In this document: one piece after another, positions 29,871 to 42,076 of the stretch | Layout of the letters: the number at the start of each line of letters is the position of its first letter | How positions within the stretch are numbered: position 1 is the stretch's first letter | Assembly (NCBI RefSeq): GCF_964204645.1 | Contig: NC_134033.1 | Location: 10,809,155-10,873,154 of the forward strand | Reading direction: 5' to 3' | DNA from: Tubulanus polymorphus | Lineage: Eukaryota > Nemertea > Palaeonemertea > Tubulaniformes > Tubulanidae | DNA: 64,000 bases | Position numbers and translations under genes: made by a program | Notes under the pieces: generated by a model | What the model was told of the DNA's origin: nothing | The model's input: only the letters and a program-made list of their open reading frames with translations | The model's database searches: none

Positions 29871-30456
29871 TGGGACTTCTTGTCCGTCCGTCCGTTGTCC
29901 GTGGACGGAATCCAGTTATTTTGGAAAGTTTTGAAGAAGCGTCAATGGACTGTCACAGTCTTGATGAACGGTTTATACATCTATCCTAGAAGCACCTTCT
30001 GCCCGAAAAATGGCCCGACCCGAATCAAGATGGCCGACTGGCTGCCATTGCTGTTCACCAAAAGCAGCACTTGTGTCAGACCTGTATCTTCCGAATGGTT
30101 TGCCATTTTGCATTGCAATTCCTGATGTATATATACTTTGAAAAGGCTCTTAAACATAGCTGACAGATTGTTTGATCAGTCAAGCATGGCGCAATTGGCA
30201 GCCATCTTGGCGTGTCATCACTCCTCATTCATTGATAGAAAGAAATGGGTTTTTGCAACAGGCCCCAGGAGCAATGAATGCAAGCAAACATCGTCATACT
30301 AATCCATTTTAATGTGATGAATCACCAGAAATCGATACATCGGAGTCAATACACTATACAATAATAAAGAAGTTTATCATTTGAAATCCTAACTTTATTC
30401 AATTTGAATCCAAAGGACGTATAATCCTACTTCAAATGATTTTTCATAATCCATTA

Positions 30457-33400
30457 AAAAGCAACCCACTTCTTGTAGTTGAAATCGGTTTCGCTAGGAT
30501 TTTCCGAGCATTTTCCTTTTGCGATACAAACCATGTGTTCTAAAGTCTTAGGATCTTCTGCAACGAAATAGAATGTATCGATAATAAAATGTATACACAG
30601 TCAACCCCCGATATACCGCCCTCCCATATACTGCCACCCCCGCCTACCTACCGCCAGGTTTTCTCAATGTACATCTTTATACAAACACATAGTAAAACAC
30701 CCCCGATATACCACCATACTCTCTATACCGCCAAAATCGTTTTGCACCGATGTGGGCGGTATATCGGGGGTTGACTGTATTACAATAACCAGTTCTTTAT
30801 CAGCGGGGAATAGTAATTTAATTAAAAGATTATTTACTCAGCCATTCCGTGTCTTCACAGTAAGCTTGACGAATATTCACGATATCGAAATAACTGCACG
30901 AAGGTTTTTGGTTGTACATAGCGACAATATCAGTTACGTCTGCGCCGAGTTCCACTAGTTTTTTGTTGACCGTCTCGACGATTTTCTTCCTTAGAACGAA
31001 ATTACGTTTCGTGTACACTCTCAAAGCTGACATTATGTTATACGGCGTGCGGAAGTAGAAGCTGTCGTCCGGGAACTTCGCCACCAGGGTTTGGGCTCCA
31101 GTGCCTAAAAATAACATATATAACACTCAACCCCCGATATACCATAGTAGTTCAAAGGACTCTATATATCGAGACATAAAACAAAGTACAAAGAATGTGT
31201 TTATAGACAACTTCCGACGATTGCCTGACGCCCGAGCAGAGAATGGGAGCTAACTCCACATGGGTGGAGCATTGTATTCGCTTCTATACAACAAATAATT
31301 ATTATTATTTTCTGATATAGCGCGGATATAAAATCTTAGCCACCGCGCTTTACAATCTAAAACTACATTATAAAAGTACAAGTTGAAAATCATCATTGGT
31401 TGTTTTTAATAAGAAAAGTTTTCAATCTGGATTTGAATGAGACGGGATGGAGACTCTGACTTATGCTACGAGGTAGTTCATTCCAAAGATTAGGAGCTGA
31501 ATATATACGATGGAATTACGCACAGTTTATCCAATTCGCCGTACTCGTGTCAACAAAGGCATCGCGAATCGGTCTATTAGTTTGTTTCATCAGCCCGAGT
31601 CGTTTGAACATAGCGCTGTTGAAGCCGTTCTGGTCTTTCAGTAAATTACACGGGCCTTTGTAGGTGGACGTGAGACGAATTTCGTTAAATCTGCTGCCAG
31701 CATTTCCGCTGTAGTACGACCCACATACGGAACTGAAAATGAATTGAAATTTGCTTCAAGTTTCTTTAATCTGTCTTGGTGTAAACTGTAATGACTGTTG
31801 ATTTTTGGTCTTTCGTTTCGAGACCTTTATTTTCCAGGCCCACCGTAGAAAAGACACTTTCCTATTGAAAAAGGGCAGATCTTAGATATGAAGTGCCCGC
31901 GTACCTGAAACATGGACTCTCCATGACTGAATAAATCATTTGAAGATGGATTATTTTTCAGGGATTTTCCAAAAAGAAATATGACTGAAAATTCTATCCA
32001 AATTTAGAAAAATCTTGGCACAGGCCTGTTTTCGTACAGTGTGTCGCTGTGTCTGACTTTCATCGACTTAGCTTCGTTCAATATTGATAATAGATCTTGA
32101 TGTAACTTAGACACGATGTTATATGCTAGCTTTTGGCCTAGATACTACATAAATCACAATGCTGCAATGGAAAAACGCAAATTCCTCATGCATACATCTG
32201 TGACGACAGATTCGATCCTAAACCAGAGAAACATTGTCACCTGTGGCCTATGTCTTACCTAATCTGTTTTATGATATGGAAAATGAAAAAACTAACCCTT
32301 TCAATTTGAATGTGATGAAACTGTTATTCGCAGTTCGCGCTCTATCGTTTTTTGGTACGAATCCGATGCAGGGTGTGTCGGTGTCCTTGATGTTACCAAT
32401 GAGCGTTGCAAAACCATCTAATCGCCTTTTCAAATCACTCCGATCCTGTTTTGCTGGCGTTGAAAATTAGGAAATCACATTCAATTATGCACTGTATGAC
32501 AATCGAAGAGGAAAATCATCTAAACGAATACGATATATCATAAAATGCGATGAATGCAAAAAAAAACATAAGCGCTGCACCGACAAATACTCTACGCAAC
32601 GTAACCGCTTCTCGGCATAACAATTGCGACGATATATGAATATTTGTCACAAGAAATGTCAATGTAAAATAACCAAGTTAAGCTGGCTACTGGTTCCGTT
32701 TCGGCTACCGGTACAAAATATCAGTTTCGAACCAGGAATTGGGAACTGGTTCCCGGTTCCGCTATACCAGTTCAGAATATGAAGCTGGCTTACTGGTTGT
32801 TCCCGGTTCGTGACATTTGAATTGGTAAGACCCCTATCGAGCTAATCGTCTGTTGTATATTTGAGACGTTTGCAATATCAGAAGATGCGTTTATGTTGAA
32901 ACTATAGTGTTGAATCGACTATAAGGTAGCTTTATTAACGGCAGAGGCAATTAAAACAAACAAAGTCTATTAAGTTGCCCAATAAGTAGCCAGCTTCACA
33001 TTTTGAACTGGTAGCCGAACCGGGAGCCGGTTCCTGGTTCCTGGTTCCCGATTCGAAACTGATATTCTGAATAATTATCCGAACCGGGACCCAGGAACCA
33101 GTAGCCAGCTTCACTTCGGTGCAGCGCTCATGTTTCCTAGATTTATCGCGTTCCATGATTCAAACAATATCACATAACAAATGAAAACGACGAATTGGTT
33201 TTTGTTAATGCTTACATAAATTTTCGTCTAGGACATATTCGATTCGTGAAGCATCGCCCCAAAGTTTTTGCTTGGCATCAGGGTTATAACCAGAAACCTG
33301 TTGATGATATAGTATACCGCGTTCTAGATCGGCATGGTATGAAATTCATACATGAAACTAAAAAGGTGTTTCAAATGAAGATAACAAGCGAAACATCAAA

Positions 33401-33885
33401 TGATCAAAACGTCATATTTTACCGGAAAAAAAATATGGACAAAAAACGTTCAAACAAAAGATGGTAAGGATGAACACACAGAATGAAAAAAAAAACATGA
33501 AGGAAGGGCCGATTCAGCCTACAGATATACACTGCTCGAGCGGTACGATTGTAGAAGTGTCCGTCTATCTTCTAGTTCTGGTTAGAAGCAATTCAAAATG
33601 GTCAATTTAAATAATCAAAAATGGGTAAACTTCTTATCTCTTATGCATGATTCATCTTGTTTAACATGTCAAAATGTCATATTTTGTGGATGCAGAGAAC
33701 AATTTGATGCCCCTGACTACTCAAAACCTAGGCTAGATCCGTCCCTGTGTTGCTCAGTTAGAAGTTGAAATAGACTATATTTGCATTCATGGTTACGGTA
33801 AAGGAACAACATAATCATTCGAACATACCTGATGAATAATACAGAACAGACTTAGCGCGGCTGCGAGAACGTGGACACTAATCAT
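30457..33885 (-). CDS. secreted protein of unknown family, five exons
   Basis: Exons in order on the minus strand: 33885-33829, 32445-32297, about 31758-31570, 31106-30836 and 30559-30457. Phases agree at every junction (0, 2, 1, 1). Exon 1 encodes a signal peptide (MISVHVLAAALSLFCIIHQ). The mature part, about 240 residues, starts DRSDLKRRLDGF; it has few cysteines (PCIGFVP, SVCGSYY, GPCNLL, PSCSYF, AYCED, MVCIAKGKC), compatible with three or four disulfides, and ends YKKWVAF. I do not recognise the family and name no function. A CATAAAA motif lies about 45 bases before the ATG. A LINE fragment and a MITE sit in its introns. The third exon is the least certain, resting on phase (2 in, 1 out) and open frame. 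Confidence 0.7.
30598..30777. mobile_element. MITE with CAGTCAACCCCCGATATACC ends (Tc1/mariner-pogo-like)
   Basis: Perfect inverted ends of more than 20 bases: CAGTCAACCCCCGATATACC at the left and GGTATATCGGGGGTTGACTG at the right. TA follows the right end. Such ends resemble pogo/Tigger-type elements. It lies between exons 4 and 5 of the secreted gene. Confidence 0.75.
31122..31148 (+). mobile_element. solo end of the CAGTCAACCCCCG MITE
   Basis: AACACTCAACCCCCGATATACC is one terminal repeat of the 30598-30777 element. It abuts the acceptor of exon 4 of the secreted gene (31106), which it nearly overlaps. Confidence 0.6.
31290..31530 (-). mobile_element. CR1/L2-type LINE 3' end fragment
   Basis: Minus strand encodes SAPNLWNELPRSIS followed by SFKSRLKTFLI and a stop, the typical C-terminus of CR1/L2-like reverse transcriptases (APxLWNxLP..FKxxLKTxLF). 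It is followed by a short 3' region with GCGCGGTGGC and an AAT-rich tail (AATAATAATAATT). It begins a few tens of bases past the donor of exon 3 of the secreted gene. Confidence 0.7.
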
Positions 33886-34682
33886 CTTAATCTATCGAGT
33901 GAATTCAAGTATAGGGAACATTACGTGTTTTATGCAAACCGGGTCCTAACACTCGCTACCTCAATTACGATTAGGGAACGGTCGCTCCTCAATTAAAGTG
34001 TTTTTCAACGGCAAAACGCGCCGAACAATTCGCGCAAATTCCAAAAAAATAAACAGGTCGATCTAATTTCTGAATGTAACACCTGGCCCTTTTTGACGTC
34101 TGAAGATCTTTTCGCTTTACCAAAACAACGTTGATAAATCCTGTCTACTGTTATGAAACTATGATATTGAATAATCGGCGATCGATTAAAACACTACAAT
34201 AACACCAGGCTCTTATTTCGGGGAAAACATTCAGCTTAGTTTTTCGATTTAATCCTTTAACTATTTTCAAATCATATCATCGCTCGAATACATTTTAAAC
34301 TCAACAGCCGACGATAATACTTTATTTCCAGAATAATTTACAATAGATAGATACAAGATTTATATACAAATTGATAATATATGATTAATTTGTTCAACAT
34401 AATGGATTAACTTTAATGACTGATAATGAGAAAGTAAAAGTTTCCTCGTTCAATAAAAGGTGCCTTCTTCAATATTTAAATCTCTAAAAGGAATTTGTCC
34501 GAAGCATACAAACTATTCTAATTGTTCGAGCCTCGACTTATATCAAAACAGGTTTTGGATTTGATATGAATGATTCAGGGCGGTGTATGTTTCTGTTCCT
34601 TGTGGTTTATCGAATATCAGTCGAAATCATTGAACATATCACGCGTTATTGACATAGGTATCCATGAAATATATAATTTACG

Positions 34683-35225
34683 GTGACGATGGTGATGTTG
34701 GAGATGGTGATGGAGATGGTAATGGTGGTGATTATGGGGACGGTGGTGATATTGCAAATGGTGGAATGTAGTGGTGCATATGTCGGGGACAATGGTGATG
34801 AAAGTAGTGGTGTTGAAGGTGAGCTGGTGACAGAGATTATGGTGATGCTTGAGTTTGTTATGGTAGTGATGCTGGAGCAGGTTAGGGTGATGATGGTCAT
34901 GCTGGAGACGGTAATTGTGGTGATTATGGAGACGGTGGTGATATTGCAAATGGTGGAATGTAGGGGTGCATATGTCGGGGACAATGGTGATGAATGTAGT
35001 GGTGTTGAAGGTCATGCTGGTGATTGAGGTTATGGTGATGCTTGAGTTTGTTATGATAGTGATGCTGGAGCAGGTTAGGGTGATGATGGTCATGCTAAAG
35101 ACGGTAATTGTGATAATTATGGAGACGGTGGTGATGGTGGAGAATGTAGTGGTGTATATGGTGGAAACGGTGGTGATGAGAGTAGTAATGTTGATAGAGA
35201 TGATGATGCTGGAGAAGGTGATTGT
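34683..35225 (+). repeat. GGTGATG minisatellite with a 192-base higher-order unit
   Basis: GGTGATGNTGGAGA-type words. The start GACGGTGGTGAT recurs at 34739, 34931 and about 35124, giving a 192-193 base unit in two and a half copies. Open frames on both strands are compositional. Confidence 0.8.
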
Positions 35226-35645
35226 TGCGAACTATAAACGGAGTCAAAATCTCTTTATACCGTTTATTCTTTATAAACACGACACATACACGACGAATAC
35301 ATACTCGTTCCTACAAAACACAAACATTCAAAGGGTAGAAAATATTCTAATGAGTTCTATCAATGAATTTACATAGATTAGCACAAAACTTGCATGACGA
35401 TCGAGGGAGATTTGAATATTGCTCAGTGACCAAGCACTCTTACTCCGAAGAGCTCCAACGCCCAAGTGCCAAAATACAATGCATTATGAGGGCGTTACCC
35501 GGAACCGGATGTGCCACTAAACTTTAAGGCGGGAAAATAGCATAATACCAGAGAACAACTACAATACTACACAAACTATACGTAGAGTACTGACAAAAAT
35601 AACAACCAACAACTGGTAATACTTTATAAAACAAATACATGTAGC

Positions 35646-35915
35646 TTGACATATCAGCTTGACTTTACAGTGATGAAGATGATGGCGGTGATGGAGTTTA
35701 TGCTGGAGAAGTTGATTGTGGAGATGGCGGAGATGGGGATGATGGTAATGTCATCCAGTCCACCAGTCATCCAGATATCCAGTCACCTAAGCGACCAGTC
35801 GACCAGTCACCCGGACGTCCATTCGACATCCAGTCGGCCAATCGTCCAGCCATTCGCTCCAGTCACCCAGCCGTACAGTCGACCAGCCCTCCAGTAACCC
35901 AGTTTACCATTTCAC
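35646..35915 (+). repeat. GATGG/CCAGTCA composite minisatellite, copy 1
   Basis: A GATGATGGCGGTGATGG part followed by TGGTAATGTCATCCAGTC and then about 15 copies of a CCAGTCACC-type 8-10 base word. The same composite occurs at 39590-39840. Confidence 0.7.
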
Positions 35916-36059
35916 CTTAACGATAATAGCAGATTATCTTATATAGCTACATTAAAGAATAGCAATTGACCTAAAATACAATAAGATAATATAAGCTGGA
36001 AATTAAACAAATAGAGATCATAAATAAGGTTAACTTGAATTTATGTACCGGAATCAAGT

Positions 36060-36440
36060 TTCCCACGCGTAATTAAATAAAATCTAAGTGTTGTTTGATG
36101 GACATGCTCTAAAATTTGTGGAATACACTAAACATCCTGTAGCTACGAGCACCCGTGAATTGAAAATACGATTTAGAAATTGAATAGCGAATACAGTACA
36201 TTATGTTTGATGTTGCTGCATAAATATCTTAATGTTTTATTTTTTGTTGCAGTTTATACCTCCTGCATGGGCGGATCTAGGAAATTTGGAAGGCTGGGGT
36301 CTAGAAGAAAATAAAAAGCATTATTCGGATAAAGTGGCCATGTAATTTGCTACAAACGGGTTCCAACCCTCGGTATCGGATATTTTCTGAAAATATACAA
36401 TAACCGCAAGGACGAGTGTCAAATTCGAAAGTTATTTTTC
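36060..36440 (+). repeat. direct repeat flanking the GPCR pair, copy 1
   Basis: Matches 40440-40800 in the same orientation: TAAAATCTAARTGTGGTTTGATGGACA, TTTGTGGAATACACTAA, TTGATGTTGCTGCAT, ACCTCCTGCAKGGGC, CGGGTTCCAACCCTCGG, CCGCAAGGAYGAGTGTCA. No intact ORF. Likely a transposon or old gene remnant. Confidence 0.65.
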
Positions 36441-36639
36441 TAGAATCAAAATTTTTATCTGAATTATTAATATCAGTTATTTCAGGTAATTTATTCAATC
36501 TTCACATTGTTGCTCTTCTTAATTCGGCTGATCATTAACCTAGTTGTTTAAGCCCGATTTTTTTTTGTTTCTGGAGATCTCAAAGTTACTAATGTTTGAG
36601 TTACTGAGTTTTTAACCTCAAAAATGAAATGTAACAAAT

Positions 36640-38457
36640 CGCCCCAAGGCCGACTTAACGTAGCTGAACTGCTGACTGGAACATTAGACAACACGCAGAG
36701 TTACACCTCTCGGTCTCATTGCGTTTGCAGCAGTAACAGTAACCTACGAGCAATCAAATTAGCAGTAACAGAGTAAATGGTTATTAAAAATACCATACAC
36801 CAGATAAAGAATATCATATCATATCACATCAGGTTATCTAACATACTGTCACCGAGCTGCTGGAAACTGTTTCGACTTGTGTTCTATTTAGTTAGTTTAC
36901 AAATAAGCTGATAAGCTCATACGAACCAACAGTACTGCAGTATGCAGCGGCATCAGTTTGGGAATCGTCATTGGAAATAAGCTCATAAAACCGGTTGCAA
37001 GGCTGTCATTTTCCTCCGATGTGACTTGAAAAGTTTATAAGCAACAGTTTGCAGCGGCACTATTTTCGGAATCCTTTGAAATACGGTATAATCCATCGAA
37101 AGCAGAAAACCCGGGAAGGTTAATCTTATTTGACTTCACCAATGAGTTCAGGCATTAGAGAGTTTAGATTCAGATGCAAAACAGGGTACATTTTATTTGA
37201 GAGAACAGAGAGCGCGTTACAGTTTGTCGCGGCAGAGCTATAATAAATTGTAACAGTAACGTTCCAGAAAATATGTATTATTCAATCGAATAGAATACAA
37301 GTGCGAATATGTGCAAACGAATGTGCGACTTAATAGATATTCATTGGGATCGTCTGTCGTAATATGATTGGATCATGTCAACGGCGAAGAATCAGACATT
37401 GTCTGACGTTAGTTTATGGCATCCTGACCCGCGATGTGGCAAGACGATGCACCCGCTCTCCGAGGCTTTAGTCACCGACTCTTTCTATCGCTATGAACTG
37501 TCGATTATTATTCTTCGTACTGTTCTATTCTCGATAGGAATTTTTGCTAATTTCTTTTCGTTTGTGGTTATGAGTGTGATGTCACTTCGAGGAAGCAGTG
37601 TGGTATATCTGAGATGTTTAGCGTTGTCGGATACGATAACCTGTATCACCGCCTTTTTAGGGCGCCAGTTGTTTTGGTTGTACAGGCGAACGCGATATTT
37701 CGACCATCTCAAGAATGAACCTTATATCCACATGTTGTTCTATCCGTATTTCTTCATTACGGATTCCGTTTATCAAAGTTCCATGCACGTAAGTGGAATG
37801 TTTTTACTGGCTTTGTCGGTAGACCGATTCGTCGCCATAAGAAAGCCTTTACTCGCGCGACGGTTGTGTTCTGAAGAAAAAGCAAAAATGATGGCCATTG
37901 TTCTGTCCTTGGTAACGTCAGCCTTATGCATTCCTAAATTCTGGGATGTCAGAGCTTACAAGCGTTTACATAAATGTACCGGTATTTTGTTCGTTACTAT
38001 TAAAGCTTACCTTGTACACAATCCTACCTATGGTTTATGGTATGATGTAATTCTCACTAAAGTTGTACTTATTTTGTTCCCTGGTCTGATCATACTTTCC
38101 TGTAACTTGCTCATGTTGATTACAATTCGTAAAGCAACATCCGAACGGAAGAATCTTTCGAATTCATCCGAAAAACCGGACACGAAACAAGGCCAACAAA
38201 TAACCAAAGTAATCATTGTATTGTCTACTATTTATCTTGTATCAGCCCTATTAGATTGTTATATTACGTTTTCGTGGTTTTTGCCAGCTCTACATGACTA
38301 TAGACCACGTCAAATTGTCGACGTGTTTCTTTGTATCAATTCGTCAATAAACTTTTTTGTGTATCTCGTCATCCGGCGCGGTTTTGCGAAAACGTTTCTT
38401 TGGTGTTTAACGTGTACACTTCTTGGTAAATCTGCTTTAGCGAAAAACAACCTTTGA
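36640..38457 (+). repeat. left arm of a tail-to-tail inverted duplication
   Basis: The inverted counterpart runs from about 42600 down to 41011. The arm includes about 700 bases upstream of the ATG (shared CGGTCTCATTGCGTTTGC / GCATACGCAATGAGACCG and CAGTAACAGTAACCTACGA / CGTAGGTTACTGTTACTG blocks) and the full GPCR frame. The spacer is about 2.5 kb. Confidence 0.7.
37375..38457 (+). CDS. rhodopsin-family GPCR, left member of an inverted pair
   Basis: Intronless, 360 residues. The N-terminus has an NQT glycosylation site. TM1 is about 42-68 (IGIFANF), TM2 78-98 (LALSDTI), TM3 about 128-152 ending SVDRFVAIRKP (DRF replaces DRY), TM5 near VILTKVVLILFPGLIILSC, TM6 near KVIIVLSTIYLVSALL, TM7 with NSSINFFVYLV (NPxxY is NFFVY). 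Short C-tail. Orphan; the extracellular ligand cannot be read from sequence. Nearly identical to the broken copy at 41011-42076. The upstream region from about 36640 is shared with that copy, so both probably once had the same promoter. Confidence 0.87.
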   Translation: MSTAKNQTLSDVSLWHPDPRCGKTMHPLSEALVTDSFYRYELSIIILRTVLFSIGIFANFFSFVVMSVMSLRGSSVVYLRCLALSDTITCITAFLGRQLFWLYRRTRYFDHLKNEPYIHMLFYPYFFITDSVYQSSMHVSGMFLLALSVDRFVAIRKPLLARRLCSEEKAKMMAIVLSLVTSALCIPKFWDVRAYKRLHKCTGILFVTIKAYLVHNPTYGLWYDVILTKVVLILFPGLIILSCNLLMLITIRKATSERKNLSNSSEKPDTKQGQQITKVIIVLSTIYLVSALLDCYITFSWFLPALHDYRPRQIVDVFLCINSSINFFVYLVIRRGFAKTFLWCLTCTLLGKSALAKNNL

Positions 38458-39589
38458 ATTCATTGTGATTACTTTATGATAATTCTGATGATATTTCTTT
38501 ATTTGTCTCATTTTTACAATAAATTTCATACAATGTCATAAATACAGCCGTGAATGTTTTGTAAAAAGGGGAAAGGACCGAAAGGACAGTGGGCAAGTCA
38601 GAAGGCTGTGCTCGAGTGGAGGCCCAATTATAAAGACGATTGGTTCATTTATCCGTCAAAATGATGCACGTGACCGACAATCCATGACCCTCGCAAGGTA
38701 CAGGATGGATTTAGGAGGGGGTCTCGTGGGTCCAACCCTGTGCTCCCTATTGAGGTGGCCCATTTCATCAAGACAGAGACCGCTGGTGCAAATTTGACAC
38801 TCATCCTTGCGGAAATTGCATGTTTCAAAGTATTTCTAAGCAAATATCTAATACCGAAGTTGGGACCCCTATGAAACGACTGCTTTACCTAAGAAAATAC
38901 CTTTTCATCTGGAGCCTGGACTCCCGAATATCCTAGAATAGATAAATCGCGCCCTGAATAAATTGCAAATAAAGATATGAACAGATTTATACATCATACC
39001 TACCCTAGCAGCAGCCTCAGGCATACTGCAGTCACACTAGCTCATCAATTTCTGAATAGCATTTTCAATTCACTGGTTCTCGTAGTTCCAAGATGTTTAG
39101 CGCATTACCCAAGTTTGGAAACAACATTTAGATTCTTATTTAATCATGCGTTGGGTAACTGGTTTAGAAAATTGCTGGAATAGTTTATGAACGATGCAGG
39201 AATATGAATTGAATCTATTAGAACATGTTATCAAATCTAATCAAATAAACATATTTTCATGATCCACACACAGCGATGCCAGATTCAATGAATTCTGGCG
39301 GTCAAATATCATTTGATTTTATCATAATGATATTATGAGAGTGTAAGATGAAGATCGAACATAAGGTGCCCGAAATCTGTCGGAACTCTTATAGCCGCTG
39401 AATAAAACCTCTAGCTTCACCAGATATTTACAAGACCTGCTTGAATTCTTGATCTAACATTTCAAAAGTTTACACGGGCAAATCTATCAATTTAATCATT
39501 ATGATATACTGGCATCCTACACTTACGCGTTGACAGGCATAGCTTTCTAGATTATAAAGATAGATTAATAGAAAAGATTTCATTGCACT

Positions 39590-39840
39590 ACATGATGATG
39601 GTACTGGAGAAGGTGATTGTGGAGATGGAGATGGGGCTGGTGGTAATGTCATCCACTCGGCTAGTCATCCAGTGACCCGGACATCCAGTCATACAGTCAC
39701 CTAAACGATCAGTCACCCGAACAACCAGTAATCCAGTCATCCAATCGGCCAGTCGTCCAGTCACTCGGTCATCCAGTTGGCCAGTCGTCCAGTCACTCGG
39801 TCATCCATTCATCCGGTCCTCCACTTACCCAGTATACCAT
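39590..39840 (+). repeat. GATGG/CCAGTCA composite minisatellite, copy 2
   Basis: Same order as copy 1: GGAGAAGGTGATTGTGGAGATGG, GGTAATGTCATCCA, then CCAGTCATCCAG-type words (CCGGACATCCAGTC). Confidence 0.7.
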
Positions 39841-40439
39841 TTTACCCGTGTACAGTCGGTGGAGTCTTCGAATCATGTGAAAAAGGAGAACCGAATCGAA
39901 TCACTACCGATGTATGGATCATGTTCCTACCCAGGACCGTCACCCATGGCATTTCTATTTGCAAATTAAGTTACAATGCAAGACATCTGTTAAACCTTTC
40001 AAATAGTGATCATCCATAACTTGAACTAAAAAGGCAACTGGATTCCAGGCTACATAATGTCTGAAGGGGTGGCTCCCGGTGACAGAATGTCGAAAGTAGT
40101 GGTTCAAGGCTGCATAATGCCTAACGGGGTGGCTCCAGACCGGCTACGGAATGTCTGGTGGGGTGGTTTTCGGGATACAGAAGGTTTAAAAGTTTGGTTC
40201 AGGATACGGAATGTTTGGAGGGGTGTTTTAAGGATACAGATTGATACATGCAATACGACGATACATGGGCAGATTGATACTCATCGGTCTCCAGTCAAAT
40301 ATCACTAGCAGTAGTGATCGTGGACGTTGTCAGTATTTTAAAAGGGGATCAGATTTACAAGGAGTGTGACTCCAAGTGCTGAAGGCTGTGGAGTGCAATC
40401 CAGCCAAGACTATTAAGCATTTTTCTAAACCAGTTTCTA

Positions 40440-40990
40440 AACGCGTATTTGAATAAAATCTAAATGTGGTTTGATGGACACGTTCGGAATTTTGTGGAAT
40501 ACACTAACATCTTAACTTACCACCAGTGAATTGAAAATACAATTCAGAAATTTAATAGCGAATGTATGTTTGATGTTGCTGCATTATAAATTTAATGGTT
40601 TTTTGCAATTACCTCCTGCAGGGGCAGATCTTGGAAATTTGGAAGGCATGGACCCAGAAGAAGAGAAAAAGCATTTCGTCAGATAAAGCGGCCACTTCCT
40701 TTGCGACTAGCGGGTTCCAACCCTCGGTTTCAAATATCTTCAAAGAAATACAGCTGAGAATATGCAAGTTCCGCAAGGATGAGTGTCAGATTTGCAGCAT
40801 GTATGATACCAGTCTTGGTGAAATGTGCTTCCTCAGTGGGAAGGCAACGGATCAGGACCCCGGAGACCACCCCATCCATTCGCCCCTGCTCCTTGTGACA
40901 AGGATCGTGGAATATTCGTCGAGAGCCTTATTTCGACAGATATTAACTGCTAATCTTCTTTATGGCGTATTGACAATGAGGAGTTTGATT
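40440..40990 (+). repeat. direct repeat flanking the GPCR pair, copy 2
   Basis: The better preserved copy. It has an open frame at 40595-41014 (139 codons), but the protein is not recognised and the counterpart at 36060 is broken. A partial inverted copy of its GCAAGTTCCGCAAGGATGAGTG part is at about 38700-38825. Confidence 0.55.
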
Positions 40991-41010
40991 AAAGGACATT
41001 TTGATTCTTG

Positions 41011-42076
41011 CTAACCAGATTTACCAAAAAGTGTACAAGATAAACACCAAATAAATGTTTTCGCAAAACCGCGACGGATGGCGAGATAGACAAAAAAGTT
41101 AATTGAAGAATTGATACAAAGAAGCAAATCGACAATTTCATACGGTCGGTAGTCATGTAAAACTGGCAAAAGCCACGCCAACGTGTTATAGCCATCGACT
41201 AGGCTTGCTATAAGATAGATAGTTGACAATACAATGATTACTTTGGTTATTTGTTGACCTTGTTTCGTGTCCGGTTTTTCGGATGAATTTGAAAGATTCT
41301 TCCGTTCGGATGTTGCTTTACGAATTGTAATCAACATGAGCAAGTTACAGGAAAGTATGATCAGGCCAGGGAACGAAATGAGTACGACTTTAGTGAGAAT
41401 AACATCGTACCATAAAGAATAAGTCGGATTATGTGCAAGGTAAGCTTTTATAGTAACGAATAAAATACCAGTACATTTATGTAAACGCTTGTAGACTCTG
41501 ATATCCCAGAATTTAGGAATGCATAAGGCTGACGTCACCAAGGACAAAACAATGGCAATCTTCTTTGCTTTTTCTTCAGAACACAACCGACGCGCGAGTA
41601 AAGGCTTTCTGATGGCGACAAAGCGATCTACTGACAAAGCCAGTAAAAAAATTCCACTTAAATGTATTGAACTTTGATATATGGTATCCGTAATGAAGAA
41701 ATATGGATAGAACAACATGTGGATATAAGGTTCATTCTTGAGATGGTCGAAATATCGCGTTCGCCTGTACAACCAAAACAACTGGCGCCCTGAAAAAGGC
41801 GGTGATACAGGTTATCGTATCCGACACCGCTAAACATCTCAGATATACCACACTGCTTCCTCGAAGTGACATTACATTCATAACCACAAACGAAAAGAAA
41901 TTAGCAAAAATTCCTATTACGACTAAAACGGTACGAAGAAGAATTATCGATAGTTGATATCGATAGTAAAAGTCAGTGGTAAAAGCCTCGGAGAGCGGAT
42001 GCATCGTCTTTCCACATCGCGGGTCAGGATGCCATAAACTAATGTCAGACAATGTCTGATTCTTTGCTGTTGACAT
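41011..42076 (-). pseudogene. rhodopsin-family GPCR, right member of the pair, with a one-base frameshift
   Basis: Homologous over its length to 37375-38457 on the opposite strand. The frame starts at 42076 (MSTAKNQTLSD) and runs through TM2 to ITAFF. There one extra base (plus-strand G at about 41792; GCCTTTTT-C-AGGGCGCC against GCCTTTTTAGGGCGCC) shifts the frame, which stops at 41732-41734 after 114 residues. The remaining 256 residues are open in the next frame, from WLYRRTRYFDHL to FGKSG. All TM motifs survive. Either a very young pseudogene or an assembly error; a read-through product is not expected. Confidence 0.8.

Larger units (their letters stand above)
25623..30456. other. intergenic region between unc-80 and the secreted gene
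   Basis: Filled mainly by the repeats listed separately (25780, 26070, 26940, 27820, 29380). The remainder, for example 27160-27780 and 28230-29100, is AT-rich with no convincing coding sequence on either strand. Confidence 0.45.

Noticed and set aside
31463-31760. Treating the whole 31300-31760 stretch as a LINE fragment
   Set aside because: Only 31290-31530 shows reverse transcriptase C-terminus text; 31570-31758 is open, has splice-like borders and fits the phases of the secreted gene.
34617-35376. Open frames of 110-158 codons on both strands
   Set aside because: Compositional effect of the GGTGATG minisatellite.
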